Shown here piece by piece: positions 47,331-60,717 of a stretch of DNA of 64,000 bases. This DNA comes from Iris pallida (Eukaryota; Streptophyta; Magnoliopsida; Asparagales; Iridaceae), in contig JANAVB010003400.1 in NCBI GenBank assembly GCA_029216955.1, forward strand, positions 18,431,451 through 18,495,450, given 5' to 3'. Both the position numbers and the translations under genes were made by a program. Positions within the stretch are counted from its first letter, which is position 1. Every line of letters begins with the position of its first letter. A model generated the notes under the pieces. It was not told where the DNA came from. It was given only the letters and a program-made list of their open reading frames with translations, and did not search any database.

Positions 47331-49047
47331 ACTTCGACATCAATAAATGTAACGTCTGAAACCAGCTCTCCAAAGGAATTACCAAAGAAGTTCCATTTTA
47401 CTCCCTCTCATCTAAAGGACTTGGTAATAGGTGAAATATCAAAAGGGGTAACTACTCGATCCTCTGTAAGAGACACTATAGCTAGCACTGCATTCATTTC
47501 TCAAATAGAACCGAAAAATATTTTAGAAGCTTTTAATGGTGAATTTTGGATTTCCGCGATGCAAGAAGAACTCAACCAATTTGAGAGAAGCCAAGTTTGG
47601 GAACTTGTTCCGAAATCTAATGGCCACTCAATAATTGGCACAAAATGGGTTTTTCGTAACAAAGCAAACGAGGACGGTTCAGTCACTCGTAAAAAAGCTC
47701 GTCTCGTAGCCCAAGGATACAATCAAGAGGAGGACATCGATTATGATAAGATGTATGCTCCTATTGCCCGACTAGAATCCATTCGGATGCTTTGTGCATT
47801 TGTAAATTTTCAATACTTTAAGCTTTTCCAAATGGATGTGAAAAGTACTTTTCTAAACAGTTTTATCAAAGAAGAAGTTTTTGTCAAACAACCACCTGGT
47901 TTCGAAAATCACAAATTTCCCGACCATATTTTTGAACTTAGGAAAGCTCTCTATAGCCTCAAACAAGCTCCTCGAGCTTGGTATGATCGTCTGAGTACTT
48001 TCTTACTAGATAAAAGTTTTTCAAAAGGAAAAGTGGACACTACACTGTTTATAAAATCTCTTGATGACACAATTTTTTTAGTTCAAATATATGTTGATGA
48101 TATTATTTTTGGATTTACTAATGAGGGTCTATGAAAGGAATTTGCCAAGTGTATGCAGGATGAGTTTAAGATGAGCATGATTGGGGGGGGGGCTCAACTA
48201 CTTCCTTGGATTGCAAATCAAACAACTCTCACAAGGCGTCTTCATCAGTCAATCGAAATATGTCAAGGACATGCTGAAGAAGTTTGAGCTTGACAGCACC
48301 AAACCTATCAGCACCCCTATGGTTACTACTACAAAGCTGGAACCTGATGAAAGCGGCAAACCGGTCGATCAACACAAGTATCGAGGTATGATTGGTAGTT
48401 TATTATATTTAACTGCTAGTTGCCCCGATATTATGTTCAGTGTTTGCTTATGTGCTAGATACCAAGCCAATCCTAAGGAATCACACATGACCACAGTTAA
48501 GCATATCTTTAGATACCTTAAAGGAACTATTACGGTAGGCTTGTGGTATCCCAAAACCACTTCCTTCGATTTAATCGGATATTCTGATGCTGATTTTGTG
48601 GGATGCAAAGTCGACCGTAAGAGTACCAACGGCATGTGTTATTTGCTAGAAAAGGTGTTAGTCTCATGGTTTAGCAAGAAGCAGAACTCTATCGCACTAT
48701 CCACAACAGAAGCTGAATACAGAGCAGCTAGTCGTTGTTGGGCACAGATTCTGTGGATGCGACAAACCCTTGAAGACTACAACTTATGTTTCAAGCACAT
48801 ACCTATTTTCTGCGATAACACTAGTGCCATTAATCTGACCAAGAACCCTGTTTGTCACTCACGTACTAAACACGTAGAGATTAGACATCACTTTTTGCGT
48901 GATCATCAACAACAAGGCACGATTAATTTAGAATTCATAGACACTGAACATCAGCTATCAGACTTCTTTACCAAACCACTGACCGAAGAGCGCTTCAATT
49001 TTCTTTGTCGTAAATTAGGAATTTTGGATGAAACGGTTATTAAATAA
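47331..49047 (+). pseudogene. SIRE-1 reverse transcriptase - RNase H
   Basis: IIGTKWVFRNKANEDG, RLVAQGYNQEEDIDYDKMYAPI, LFQMDVKSTFLN and the catalytic YVDDIIFG are copia RT blocks. A TGA at 48132 and a frameshift in a run of ten G (48183-48192) follow. RNase H then reads DADFVGCKVDRKS, STTEAEYRAAS, FCDNTSAINLTKNP and HHFLRDH, ending LSDFFTKPLTEERF...GILDE at 49047. Two lesions separate this from an open pol. Confidence 0.93.
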
Positions 49048-49782
49048 ATTGGCCTGCGTAAATAATGACTATGACATATATCTTTATGGTGACTTTGCTA
49101 CAGGTATAAGCCAAAAGGGTCCTTCTGACAACAAGGCATAAAAGCCTAAGCAACACGGTGCACTAGTCTTCGGACTACCGCTAGCTGGGATCCGGCCCCT
49201 ACAGCTACCCCATGGCAGTTTCAACGTAATAGCCATTGTCATAAATCTTTGTTTATTATATGGTTTAATTTCATTTATAACTTAGTTAATTCAAATTTTT
49301 TAAATTCCATTCTTTTTCATCAAACATTTGCCACTTTTCAAACTTTCAAAATTTTATTCTTTTTTAACCAACACTTAGTCATTTTTCAACTGTCCTATGT
49401 TCTGTGCCCATGGAGGCAGAGTTTGGGCCGAACTCTGCCCTACACAGAGTTCGGGCCGAACTCTGTGTCCCTGGTCACAGAACCTCCCCTGATGCTCAGC
49501 CATCCATTGGTTTGATCCAACGGTCCAAATTTCACCCGCTTGGCTGCTTCTAAACACTTTAAACCCGAAAAACACCCTCTCTCTTCACTTTATTCTTCTT
49601 CCACCTCCCTTCAAACACAAAATTCTCAAACCCTAACCCTAGAAACTCCACTTTTAGGGCTCTCCTTCTACCCAAACTCAAGATTTCAAGCTTTTGGGGA
49701 GATCTCTTCCATATTTTCTCATCTTTGTGAGGTATATTTTCATATTCCTCTCTATTTCCTTGTCACTTATTTCAAATTCTCT
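49048..49782 (+). other. SIRE-1 spacer between pol and the extra gene
   Basis: No gene. Two palindromes of the type CAGAGTTCGGGCCGAACTC occur side by side at about 49415-49475, close to those in the LTR. The region before 49782 is pyrimidine-rich and leader-like. Confidence 0.55.
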
Positions 49783-51028
49783 ATGGCTCCTAGACTTTTT
49801 GGAAGAGGCAAGAGAAGGAGTGAAGGTGCTTCATCCTCCTCCTCCTCTTTCTCCTCCAATCCATCCACTTTTTAATCCTCCACCACCTCATGACCCTAAT
49901 ATATTCAATGAACAAATTTTTGTTTCATTCGAGGCTTCCAATGAATGGTTCAATGACTTTCGTTCAAGGAGTGTGTATGCGGGTCATCCTATCAATTTTA
50001 CAATATTTTCTAGATATGATTCATTGTTCCATGATCTTTGTCTAGATGAGTTAGTTTCTACATCATCTCTTATATATTTGAATGCTATCCAAATGTTTTA
50101 CTGTAATCTTACCTTTGACGACACACGAATCTATTCTCGCATCGTCGGAATCGATATCACTTTTGATGATTTTGAACTTGCAGAATATCTCGAGATCCCG
50201 GAACCCGATTCTTGGGAGAAACTTATCGATGCACGCAAGTTTCAATTTCCCGATGGATCGTCCTTTGAGAGTTTCAATGATGAGTTGTGTACTCCCAACA
50301 CTCGTCCACGTAAGTTACTTGCTAAATTTCGTAACCCATATTTCTATGAACTTCATCGTATCATTTTCTCCACGATCTTGCCCAAAGCGGGATCGACCGA
50401 TGAAGTATCTTATCTTGAGATCTCTGAACATTATCATCTTCACTTCCATGTCCCTTTTAACTTTCCGCCTACTATCATGGACTGGATGATTAGTGCACGA
50501 AAGAAACCTCGATCATTGGTCTAAGCTCTATATTTGCCAATGATTTTTTGTGCGTTCAATATTCCTCTTGATGAGTGCCAGTTCCTTCCAGCCCCTGCCT
50601 ATCTGTCTAAGGCAAGGCGGCTTCTAGCAGCTGTTGAGTCTCCTGCTGAGTTCGAACATTTCGAGTCTGATGCTCAGGCTGATCCTCCTGCTCTTGGGCA
50701 ACCTACGCCCGAGCCACCTGCTACTCTCGAGTCCATTCAGACCATGCTGCGTGATCGTTTTCGCTTGGAGGACGATCGCTGGACTCAGATGGACTATCGC
50801 ACCACCTTACAGATGTCAGCCATCAGCAACACTCTGCATGACATCCAGTACTCCTTGGCCTCTCATCCTACGGTGTCTTACCCCATGGTACGAGACCCTT
50901 CTCGCGAAGGTTATCGTATCGATGACGCCTGGGTCAGGAGGTATTTGGATCCAGATGCGACATTTGTTGACCCTCGTCACTCTGCTAGCGACCCATCCGA
51001 CTCTGCTGGACCTTCTCGTGCTCCATGA
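49783..51028 (+). pseudogene. SIRE-1 extra gene (putative plant transposon protein-like)
   Basis: Starts at ATG 49783 (MAPRLFGRGKRRSEGASS, basic and Ser-rich), then shifts frame near 49870-49885 to PPPHDPNIFNEQIFVSFEAS. The main part has YLNAIQMFYCNLTFDD, IVGIDITFDDFELAEYLEIP and EISEHYHLHFHVPFNFPP, a pattern I associate with the 'putative plant transposon protein' domain seen in extra genes of many plant retroelements. A TAA at 50522 interrupts; the same frame continues to 51028 with a Pro/Asp-rich tail. There is no clear signal peptide or membrane anchor, so an envelope role is not supported. Confidence 0.68.
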
Positions 51029-51501
51029 CGGCCGTGATCCATTTTATGATGCTGCTGATGCTTAGGATGTCTTTTGTTGATGCACTTTGTTTTTTTGTTA
51101 TTCAGTAATTATGTAGTTGAACACTATGCTTTGTACTACATTATGCTTTATGGATTTTATTTGGATTGTTTACTAGTTATCTCTTACCTTGGACTTGAGC
51201 TTGGTTATGTGATTGCATGGTTATTTTCCTACGGGGGAGCATCTATCTCATTTTTCTAAATGTCAATGGGGGAGAAATATATGTGATATATGTAATATTT
51301 GCTTAACCATGTATGGATAAATACTTGTGCTATATTGTGCTACACTTGTTCTATATTGTTTGGACCAGTACTTCTATCATGACTTTTCTATTTATGGGGG
51401 AGCCGAATTGTCCATCTACGGGGGAGCAATATATATGTCCAGGTATGAATGTTGCGACACGCAAATATCATAATTTTGTTAATTATCAAAATAGGAAAGA
51501 T
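51029..51501 (+). other. SIRE-1 3' untranslated region with repeated polypurine runs
   Basis: Four GGGGGAG runs (about 51233, 51268, 51396 and 51419) precede the LTR. The tract right next to the LTR, AAAATAGGAAAGAT (51488-51501), looks like a mutated version. No gene. Confidence 0.65.
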
Positions 51502-53082
51502 TATTGACCCAAACTGGATCGCAGTCAACCTAATCTTGATAATTAACAAATCGGTATTTGACATGATCCAACTCGACACATACATTGTCATCAAAGTTAC
51601 AAAACAGATGACTTACACACATCAAGTCAGACAATCATCATCGACAACTGCTCGACGAATTCTGCTGGAACTTGTCTTCGGAAGTCTGTATTTTATATTT
51701 TATTTGAGTCTAGACTATTGTACGTTGAGTCGCACTGAGTACCTCAACCATAGACTAGATAACCAAAAAACCCCACAAACAAAAAGCCAAACTGCCAAAG
51801 CCCAATAGCCCAAATGAGCATTCTGTCTCCAAGGAGGCAGAGTTCGGGCCGAACTCTGCCCCCACACAGAGTTCAGGCCGAACTCTGCCCCCACACAGAG
51901 TTCAGGCCGAACACTGTCTCATAATTTCCAGGAGCTAATTTTTAGGGATTGCTCATTGCAAGTTGTCCAACGGCCATAATTTTTGAATTTTGGACAGAGT
52001 TCTGGCCGAACTCTGCCTCCCAGGACTAGGGATGGCAATGGGGCGGGTAGGGGTCGGGAACCATATCCCCCATCCCCATCCCCGAGTAGTGTTTGAATCT
52101 CCGTCCCCATTCCCCGTCGGGTTTTATTTTTTACCCCCATCCCCATCGCCGTTAAACAATGCATTCCCCGTCCCCGTCCCCGCCCCGTTAACACTTTCGG
52201 GGCCGAATTTTCTCATCTCCATCTCTCGTTCGATTAACAAATTTTCATGTACATTATATAAGTTTAAAAAATTATTTTCATTCAAATAATGGTTTTCATA
52301 AAATAAATATATATTTTACTAGTTAGATCAAGAGAACATATTATTTCCAAAGGGTTGCACATATGGATATGGATATAAGTAATCAGGGTCGGGGATTTAT
52401 CGGGGCGGGGAGTACTATACCCATACCCGTCCCCGAATCCGATCGAGGATCTTTTTAATCCCCATCCCCGAACCCATCCCCATTTTTAAATCCCCAAACT
52501 CGTTCCCATCGGGTAAAAAAATCGGGTCCCCGTCGGGTTCGGGGGGATATTGCCATCCCTACCCAGGACTAGTATATATAGGCACCATTTTTCTCCCATT
52601 TCAATCCATCCAATCTTCTCATCTCTTCTCTCTTATAGCCTATACATCCCAAAGAGCCATACTCTTCTCATCTACTAGCCACAAAACTTTCCAAGCCTAC
52701 AAGGTGCTCGGTGCGAGTCAATTAGAAGTTTTGTGCAAGAGTCTTCAAGAAGTGACTTAGAAAATTCCAAGTTTCGCCTCAGCGATCTTTTCAAGAAGTT
52801 GGCGTGCTCTTCTGTGTAAAGGCACGTGGTTGTAAAGCTACTTCACAAATAGTAGATTTCAATCCTGAGCTAGAGTTCTCAAGCCTGGACTAGTCCTCCA
52901 CGAAGAAAGCCAGGTTAAAAATTGTTGTGTCTGCGTATGCTTTCTAATCTCTACTTTATTTCCATATTATACTCTGATTAATCATTTACTAGTTGGGATT
53001 GAATAGAGTTGATTTTTTAATTGTTCATTATTGTCACAAAAACTCTGTTCACCCCCCTCTAGAGTTTCCTATACGTACTTCA
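51502..53082 (+). repeat. SIRE-1 3' LTR, with a hAT MITE inside
   Basis: Starts TATTGACCCAAACTGG (first G lost to A) and ends CGTACTTCA before ATTGT. It differs from the left LTR by a ~65-bp segment near 51707-51770, by extra copies of the CAGAGTTC...GAACTCTG palindrome (three units at about 51836-51915, one in the left LTR) and by the MITE. Confidence 0.93.
52027..52561. mobile_element. hAT-like MITE (535 bp)
   Basis: Ends TAGGGATGGCAAT and its exact inverse ATTGCCATCCCTA (13 bp), flanked by an 8-bp target duplication CCCAGGAC (52019-52026 and 52562-52569), as hAT elements produce. The other LTR shows the empty site (CCCATGAC once, near 43456-43463). The interior is rich in CCCCG/CCCAT words and encodes nothing. 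Confidence 0.93.
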
Positions 53083-53087
53083 ATTGT

Positions 53088-53281
53088 GAAGACGGCTTTT
53101 CGATCGAGGTATGGACACTAAGAGTTCTTGGTCGTGCCCTTCGGGTTGACCAATGCTCCCGCAGTCTTCATCAATTTAATGAACAAGATCTTTCACCAGT
53201 ACTTGGACAAATTTGTAGTCGTCTTTATAGATGATATCTTACTCCAAGAGTCAAGAGGTGCATGTGCAGCATCTACGGATT
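53088..53281 (+). pseudogene. Del-like reverse transcriptase, second part
   Basis: Resumes with KTAFRSRYGH, a TAA stop, then [16 protein letters not shown] and VVVFIDDIL, where Phe-Ile-Asp-Asp is the catalytic motif. A few bases are lost just after it, shifting to [14 protein letters not shown], and L4 cuts the gene at 53282. Joined to 42633-43025 it gives an uninterrupted order of RT motifs. Confidence 0.9.
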
Positions 53282-56487
<3,206 letters not shown>

Positions 56488-58581
56488 TGTTTGCTATTAA
56501 AATTGTTTAATTAAAAACTTTAACACAAACAGAACATTGTTACAATATAGGACTTAGATGTTGTCCTAGGAGTACACTTTTGTTTAATCTGGGTCCTTAG
56601 TGCCAATGGAGCGAGTGGTAATGCGTTGACTCCGTTGACGGGCTGACGATGGTTATCGGTTCTCTGAAGGTGTAGATTGCTCTGAGTGCTGGAGCTTGCC
56701 GAGAGGAGGAAGACGTTGAGTGTCTGTATCTGCCTCTCTGGTGATTCTCTGTATGTTTGCCGTAGATTCTGTGCGTGGGTGAGAAAGAAATGATCCCTCT
56801 ATTTATAGTTTTGCAGGCTGGCTGCTCATGCGCGCATGTAGGATGCGCTGGTGTGTGGGGATGCCACGTGGGGATTGCTGATGGAGGCGCGTGGGATGCG
56901 CCCTAATCGAGGGGTAGAATTCTTCATACTGCTGTTTGTGAGCCAGCACGTAGCAGGGGAGAAGATCTTTCTGTTGCTGAAATCTTGGATGAGTTGAGTC
57001 AAAGGACACGTATCATCGACCCATGGCTCGGAGATCTCGGATTTGGTGGAGAGAAGTGATCTGGTGAGCTGCGCCTTGGATTGAACGCAGGAGGAGGCTG
57101 TGGCTCGTAACCTTTAGGAGTTACAAACCGTTCGGGGAGCATGGCTTTTGAGGCACATGCAGGCAACTTTCCTTCTGTCTTTTGGGATCAGAGAGCAGTC
57201 TGAGGCGCATGGCTTTTGAGGCGCATGCGGGTGGTTGAGTGGCCACGTGGCAGTAGCCGTCGGGATGAAGTCATGATGACGCTGACATTGCCGACGCTTC
57301 GTTTTCTGAAAAAGCTGTCAACTGTTCAGACTTTGGGAGGTGTACTGCAAACTCTGTCAGTTCAACATTTAATGTTTCTGACATTCGATGGACAGCTGAG
57401 TAGGCACGTCGATTGGCGTTCCACTCGGTATGGAGATGTGTGGGGGGCGCATCCTCTGTGATGCGCCTGGTACTGAAGGGCGCGTCTATGTGATGCGCCT
57501 GATGCCGAAGGGCACGTCCGTGTGATGCGCTGTCTGACTGGCGCATCCGACATGTCTATTAATGATGCGACTGTTTCGCTCCTCGAGTGCTTTAAATAGC
57601 CGTTTGGCTGAATTCGAGGCGTCCGGTTCATCCATTTAATGCAAATTCATTGCACGGAATTCGGAGAGCCATCCACTTGGCGCGTAGGTTTGATCTGCCC
57701 GGCCTATAAATAGTGGCATGGAGAGAAGGTTTGCTTCTCGTTCCCTCACGTACTTCCGACATGAACTTGGGTATTCGGGTGCATTCTGTTGACGAAGTGT
57801 TCCCGAGGGTGAAGATGAGACGCCATGTCGTCGTTGATGCACTTGAAGGTGACTGTTACATCCAAAAGACGAAGTCGAGGGCTTCTGAGGCAGGCGGAAG
57901 GTGCCTGTTGCATCCAAAGATAGGGATGCTCGGGCCTCGTCTCCGTTGTTTCGGAAGAGCCGTAGATCGGAATGGCGGTGCTTGGCTCTTTCTTCCTTCA
58001 AAGTGGGTGTCGCCCACTCTGGTTGTGTTGAAAGCTGCTCCTTTAGCCGTATTTCGATTAGGATCTTCCTTGGTCTTTGGAGGCTCTTTCGAAGCCTTCC
58101 CTGGCCACAGATTTGCGATGCTCTTCTCTTCCTTGGTTCCAGCCAGAGGGTTAAATGCTTTGTTTAGTCGAAGCATTTATCTGGTGAGCCTGGCTGGAAG
58201 AGCGGCACATAACTGGGCTGCTGAAGGGATGCACATAAGTGAGCTGGATGCACATAACTGAGCTGCTGAAGAGATGGTAGGATGCGCCTGGTTGGAGGCA
58301 CATGGTATCTGCTGCACCTAACTGGCGGCGCATGGTGACTACTGCGCCTATCTGGAGGCGCATGGTGGCCGCTGGCTGTAGACTTAGGATCTTTCATTTG
58401 TAGAGATTCTCCTTTGTACAACATTTTCTATACATATAATAGACTTTTGTATATAAAATAAAAAGTCTTTTTTCAAATGTCTATACTTATTGACTTTGCT
58501 GTGAAGTATTCTGTCCGAGTTCTGGCGCATGTAGTGTCTGGCGCATGGGCTTTCTTGGTTGTGAAATTCCATGCTTCTACA
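56488..58581 (-). repeat. Tat-2 3' LTR (2,094 bp)
   Basis: Shares ends with Tat-1's LTR but is longer and mostly different inside. GGCGCATG, GATGCGCC and related words recur at 56825-56900, 57140-57240, 57445-57545 and 58200-58375. A minus-strand TATA box (complement CTCTATTTATAG) lies at about 56797-56808. The 182-codon frame at 57713-58261 is not conserved in Tat-1 and is not called. Confidence 0.85.
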
Positions 58582-58646
58582 AGACCCCCTTCAAAGTTTT
58601 TAAAACTTTTGAATAAGTTTTGGAATACTTTGAACAAGAAGCATGG
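58569..58646. other. Hairpin around the Tat-2 LTR/PPT junction
   Basis: CCATGCTTCT (58569-58578), the last LTR bases, pairs with AGAAGCATGG (58637-58646), 10 of 10. An inner pair TTCAAAGT (58590-58597) with ACTTTGAA (58627-58634) is perfect. The arrangement and spacing are as in Tat-1 but the outer stem is a different sequence. Confidence 0.65.
58582..58600 (-). promoter_or_regulatory. Polypurine tract of Tat-2
   Basis: On the minus strand AAAACTTTGAAGGGGGTCT, one position different in the G run and otherwise as in Tat-1, directly before the LTR. Confidence 0.87.
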
Positions 58647-58839
58647 AGGTCAGGGCACATGACTGTTTGGGGCGCATGCCTGTTCAGGCGCGTGCTCCTC
58701 TCAGTTAATGTATATGATGATGCCTTGGTAACCGAAAAGATTAATGATGATCTTTTGGTTTTATTTGCTGTTATCTCTTCACAGAACCCGAGGCGACGGC
58801 TGAGATCACTCCTCATCGGGTCACGCGTGCGACCAAGCC

Positions 58840-58850
58840 CTATAAATAGG
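58840..58850 (+). promoter_or_regulatory. TATA box of the Tat-2 antisense gene
   Basis: CTATAAATAGG about 100 bases before the ATG at 58944, followed by a GA-rich then pyrimidine-rich leader containing CCCTAAC, a common plant leader word. Confidence 0.7.
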
Positions 58851-58943
58851 CGAGAGATGGAGAGAGAGAGAGTTCATCTGCTCTGTGCCTTTGCCTTCTT
58901 TAGAGTTCTTCTTCAAAACCCTAACTTCTTCCTCTTTGAGAGA

Positions 58944-60377
58944 ATGGATCCCAAGACTCCTCGCGGCGGTGCTGGCAAGGGAAAGGTGAAAGGAAAGGAG
59001 CCTATGAAAGTTGTGGCGGCTGACGTTCCCCGTCGGCCTGTCGAAGTTCGGCCGGAGGTGGTTGGTAAGTCTCATTTCTCGTACACCAACGCACATAGAC
59101 CTTGAGTCTTTGATGATGTGCCGTGGTCTTTGCCCGCCGACGCGCATAGGTTTAAACCATGATGATGTGCCGAGGCTCTACTGCTAACGCGCATGGGTTC
59201 AAACCCTGATGATGTGCCGAAGTACTGCTAACGCGCATGGGTTCAAACCCTGATGATGCGCCGAAGCTGCCTTTTTTTTCCAAACACATTGTGTGCTCTC
59301 TTGTTGCTTCTAATATTTTCGAATCTTTTGCTAGTGTCAATGGCAATCCCGTCTTTGAATGAAGTGTTCTTGGAGGCTGCCTTCAATCAGATGGGAGTAG
59401 ATTTTGACGAGGAAGTGATAAACCCTGCTCAAGATGCTCTTATGCTGGATCAGCCTCCCGAGAGAATGACTCAAATCCGGGAACAACAGTATGGGTTCCT
59501 CAAACGGATGATGGAGCGTGGAGTTTTAAAATCTTCTACATCTGATAAAGTGACCTTCTTGAAACCTGAGTTCCTATTCGGAGACCGCCTCACTTCTACT
59601 GAAGCGACGGTGTTGAAGGTCAAGGAGGACTGGTTCTTTGCAGCAAATGGGGTGCATATGACTGTTAAGCAACTTGAACGTCAATGGCCCTTGACGTCCT
59701 TCTGTCGTCTTGCTTCCAAGAGGAGGATGTCTTGGGATCTTACCCCCTCGCAGGGGGGAGCGGTGACTGGCGTCATCCAAATTGATTCTACCTCCGACCA
59801 AAGGGATACTTTGACCGTCGTACGGTCTGGGTCTTCTTTCACCTGGCGGACTTTACGTCTTGGGAGCCTCTACAGTGATGTACCCATTGATACGTTTGCT
59901 TATAGTGCTTCAACTTTTACACATCGTATGTTTTTGATGGAACGCTCATACCCGAAAAGAGATTTTCGGGTGGAGGGTTGGTGCCATTATGTTTCCAAAT
60001 GGGATAGACTGACACTCTGGATCTTGTCGCGTTTTTGGACTGAGCTCCGAGAGATTGGGTTGACTGCCGCGATCCGTGCTACCCAGGCGGGCGTTGACAT
60101 CAATTGGCATATGTTCCTCGCACTCCTGGAGATGTTTGATATCCATACCGGGACCTTTTTTACTCCGGTGGGGGAGTTAGGGCTCGCTCTTCATGAGATG
60201 TATGAGGTGTTAAAACTCCCTTGGGGTTCGGAACCCTATGAAGAGTATTTTCCGACCAACGAAGAGCTTCAGGTCCTGGAAGACAGGGCTGAGGAGATGA
60301 CGGCCGTTTTCAAGGAAGTGGCGAGTCATCATTACTATATGCAGAGAAGGGATAAAAGCGGGACGCAACCCATGTGA
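58944..60377 (+). CDS. Tat-2 antisense gene, plant mobile domain-like, two exons, 387 residues
   Basis: Exon 1 (58944-59064) encodes MDPKTPRGGAGKGKVKGKEP and a short tail, strongly basic. The intron is 59065-59334 (GTAAGT...TGCTAG), phase 1. Exon 2 (59335-60377) is open for 346 codons. It has WDRLTLWILSRFWTELREIG, FLALLEMFDIHTGTFFTP and GLALHEMYEVLKLPWG, matching the Tat-1 antisense gene and resembling plant mobile domain proteins, which in host proteins are thought to come from transposons. There is no membrane segment or catalytic motif. The TGA at 60375 falls short of the Tat-1 gene's length; the C-terminal half was probably removed by the deletion near 60540. It lies opposite to gag-pol. 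The intact frame in an otherwise broken element is notable. Function unknown. Confidence 0.75.
59065..59334 (+). other. Intron of the Tat-2 antisense gene, with ~47-bp repeats
   Basis: 270 bp. Four imperfect copies of a ~47-bp unit (about 59086-59270) each carry an ACGCGCATGGG-type word followed by TGATGATGTGCCG. The acceptor is TTTTGCTAG. Splicing restores one frame across the junction, and the same junction is present in Tat-1. Confidence 0.72.
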
Positions 60378-60560
60378 CTGCTTGAAGGGATTACGTCTTT
60401 AGACAAGACAAAGAGGACCCTTCACAGTTTTCTACTCCGCCGGCGCTCTCTCGTAGCGAAGTGCTATCCGAAATGAGCAGGTTAGGTAAGAAAAATCCCC
60501 GAGGGAATGAAGACCAGCAGTCAGATGAATGCTCCTACAGCTGCTTCTGGCATCTTGCGT
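60378..60560. other. Deletion junction of Tat-2
   Basis: Left of about 60540 the sequence reads on as decayed antisense gene; right of it the minus strand is protease. About 5 kb of pol present in Tat-1 between these points is missing. Confidence 0.65.
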
Positions 60561-60717
60561 TGAAGCCACTGATGGTTGTATTGGAGGGCGCCAGCCGGTA
60601 CATTAGGATCCCCAGTTTTAATAGCAGCGCCTTCGGGATGATACTGAGGGAAGACCCCGGATCGATCTGAATCCGGCTCACCTTGACTGAACCGATGTAC
60701 CCTATGTAATACAGCGG
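60540..60717 (-). pseudogene. Tat-2 protease remnant
   Basis: IQIDPGSSLSIIPKALL corresponds to IHIDSGSSISIIPKRLL of Tat-1, with Ser of the Asp-Ser-Gly site replaced by Pro. The piece ends soon after TTISGFN at the deletion junction. Confidence 0.8.

Larger units (their letters stand above)
43047..53082 (+). mobile_element. SIRE-1: SIRE/Maximus-like Ty1/copia element with an extra 3' gene
   Basis: LTRs at 43047-43979 and 51502-53082, primer-binding site, copia-order gag-PR-INT-RT-RH, a further gene downstream and purine-rich GGGGGAG runs before the right LTR. The target duplication is ATTGT (43026-43030 and 53083-53087). Removing the element restores a normal RT reading frame in the host element. 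An extra gene between pol and 3' LTR is known for the SIRE group. Confidence 0.92.
36615..53281 (+). mobile_element. Del/Tekay-like gypsy element (L3 plus gag-pol), split by SIRE-1 and cut by L4
   Basis: 5' LTR 36615-40592, leader, gag from 40792, protease near 42170-42270, RT to 43025, then SIRE-1, then RT again at 53088-53281. The 3' half and 3' LTR are beyond the L4 insertion and outside the window. The protein motifs place it among plant chromovirus-like gypsy elements of the Del/Tekay type. Confidence 0.85.

Noticed and set aside
57713..58261. 182-codon frame in the Tat-2 LTR
   Set aside because: Within LTR sequence, not matched in Tat-1, no recognisable domain.
59180..59260. GGTTCAAACCC in the Tat-2 intron resembles a Pol III B box
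   Set aside because: No A box at the right distance, no cloverleaf; it is part of a tandem repeat.
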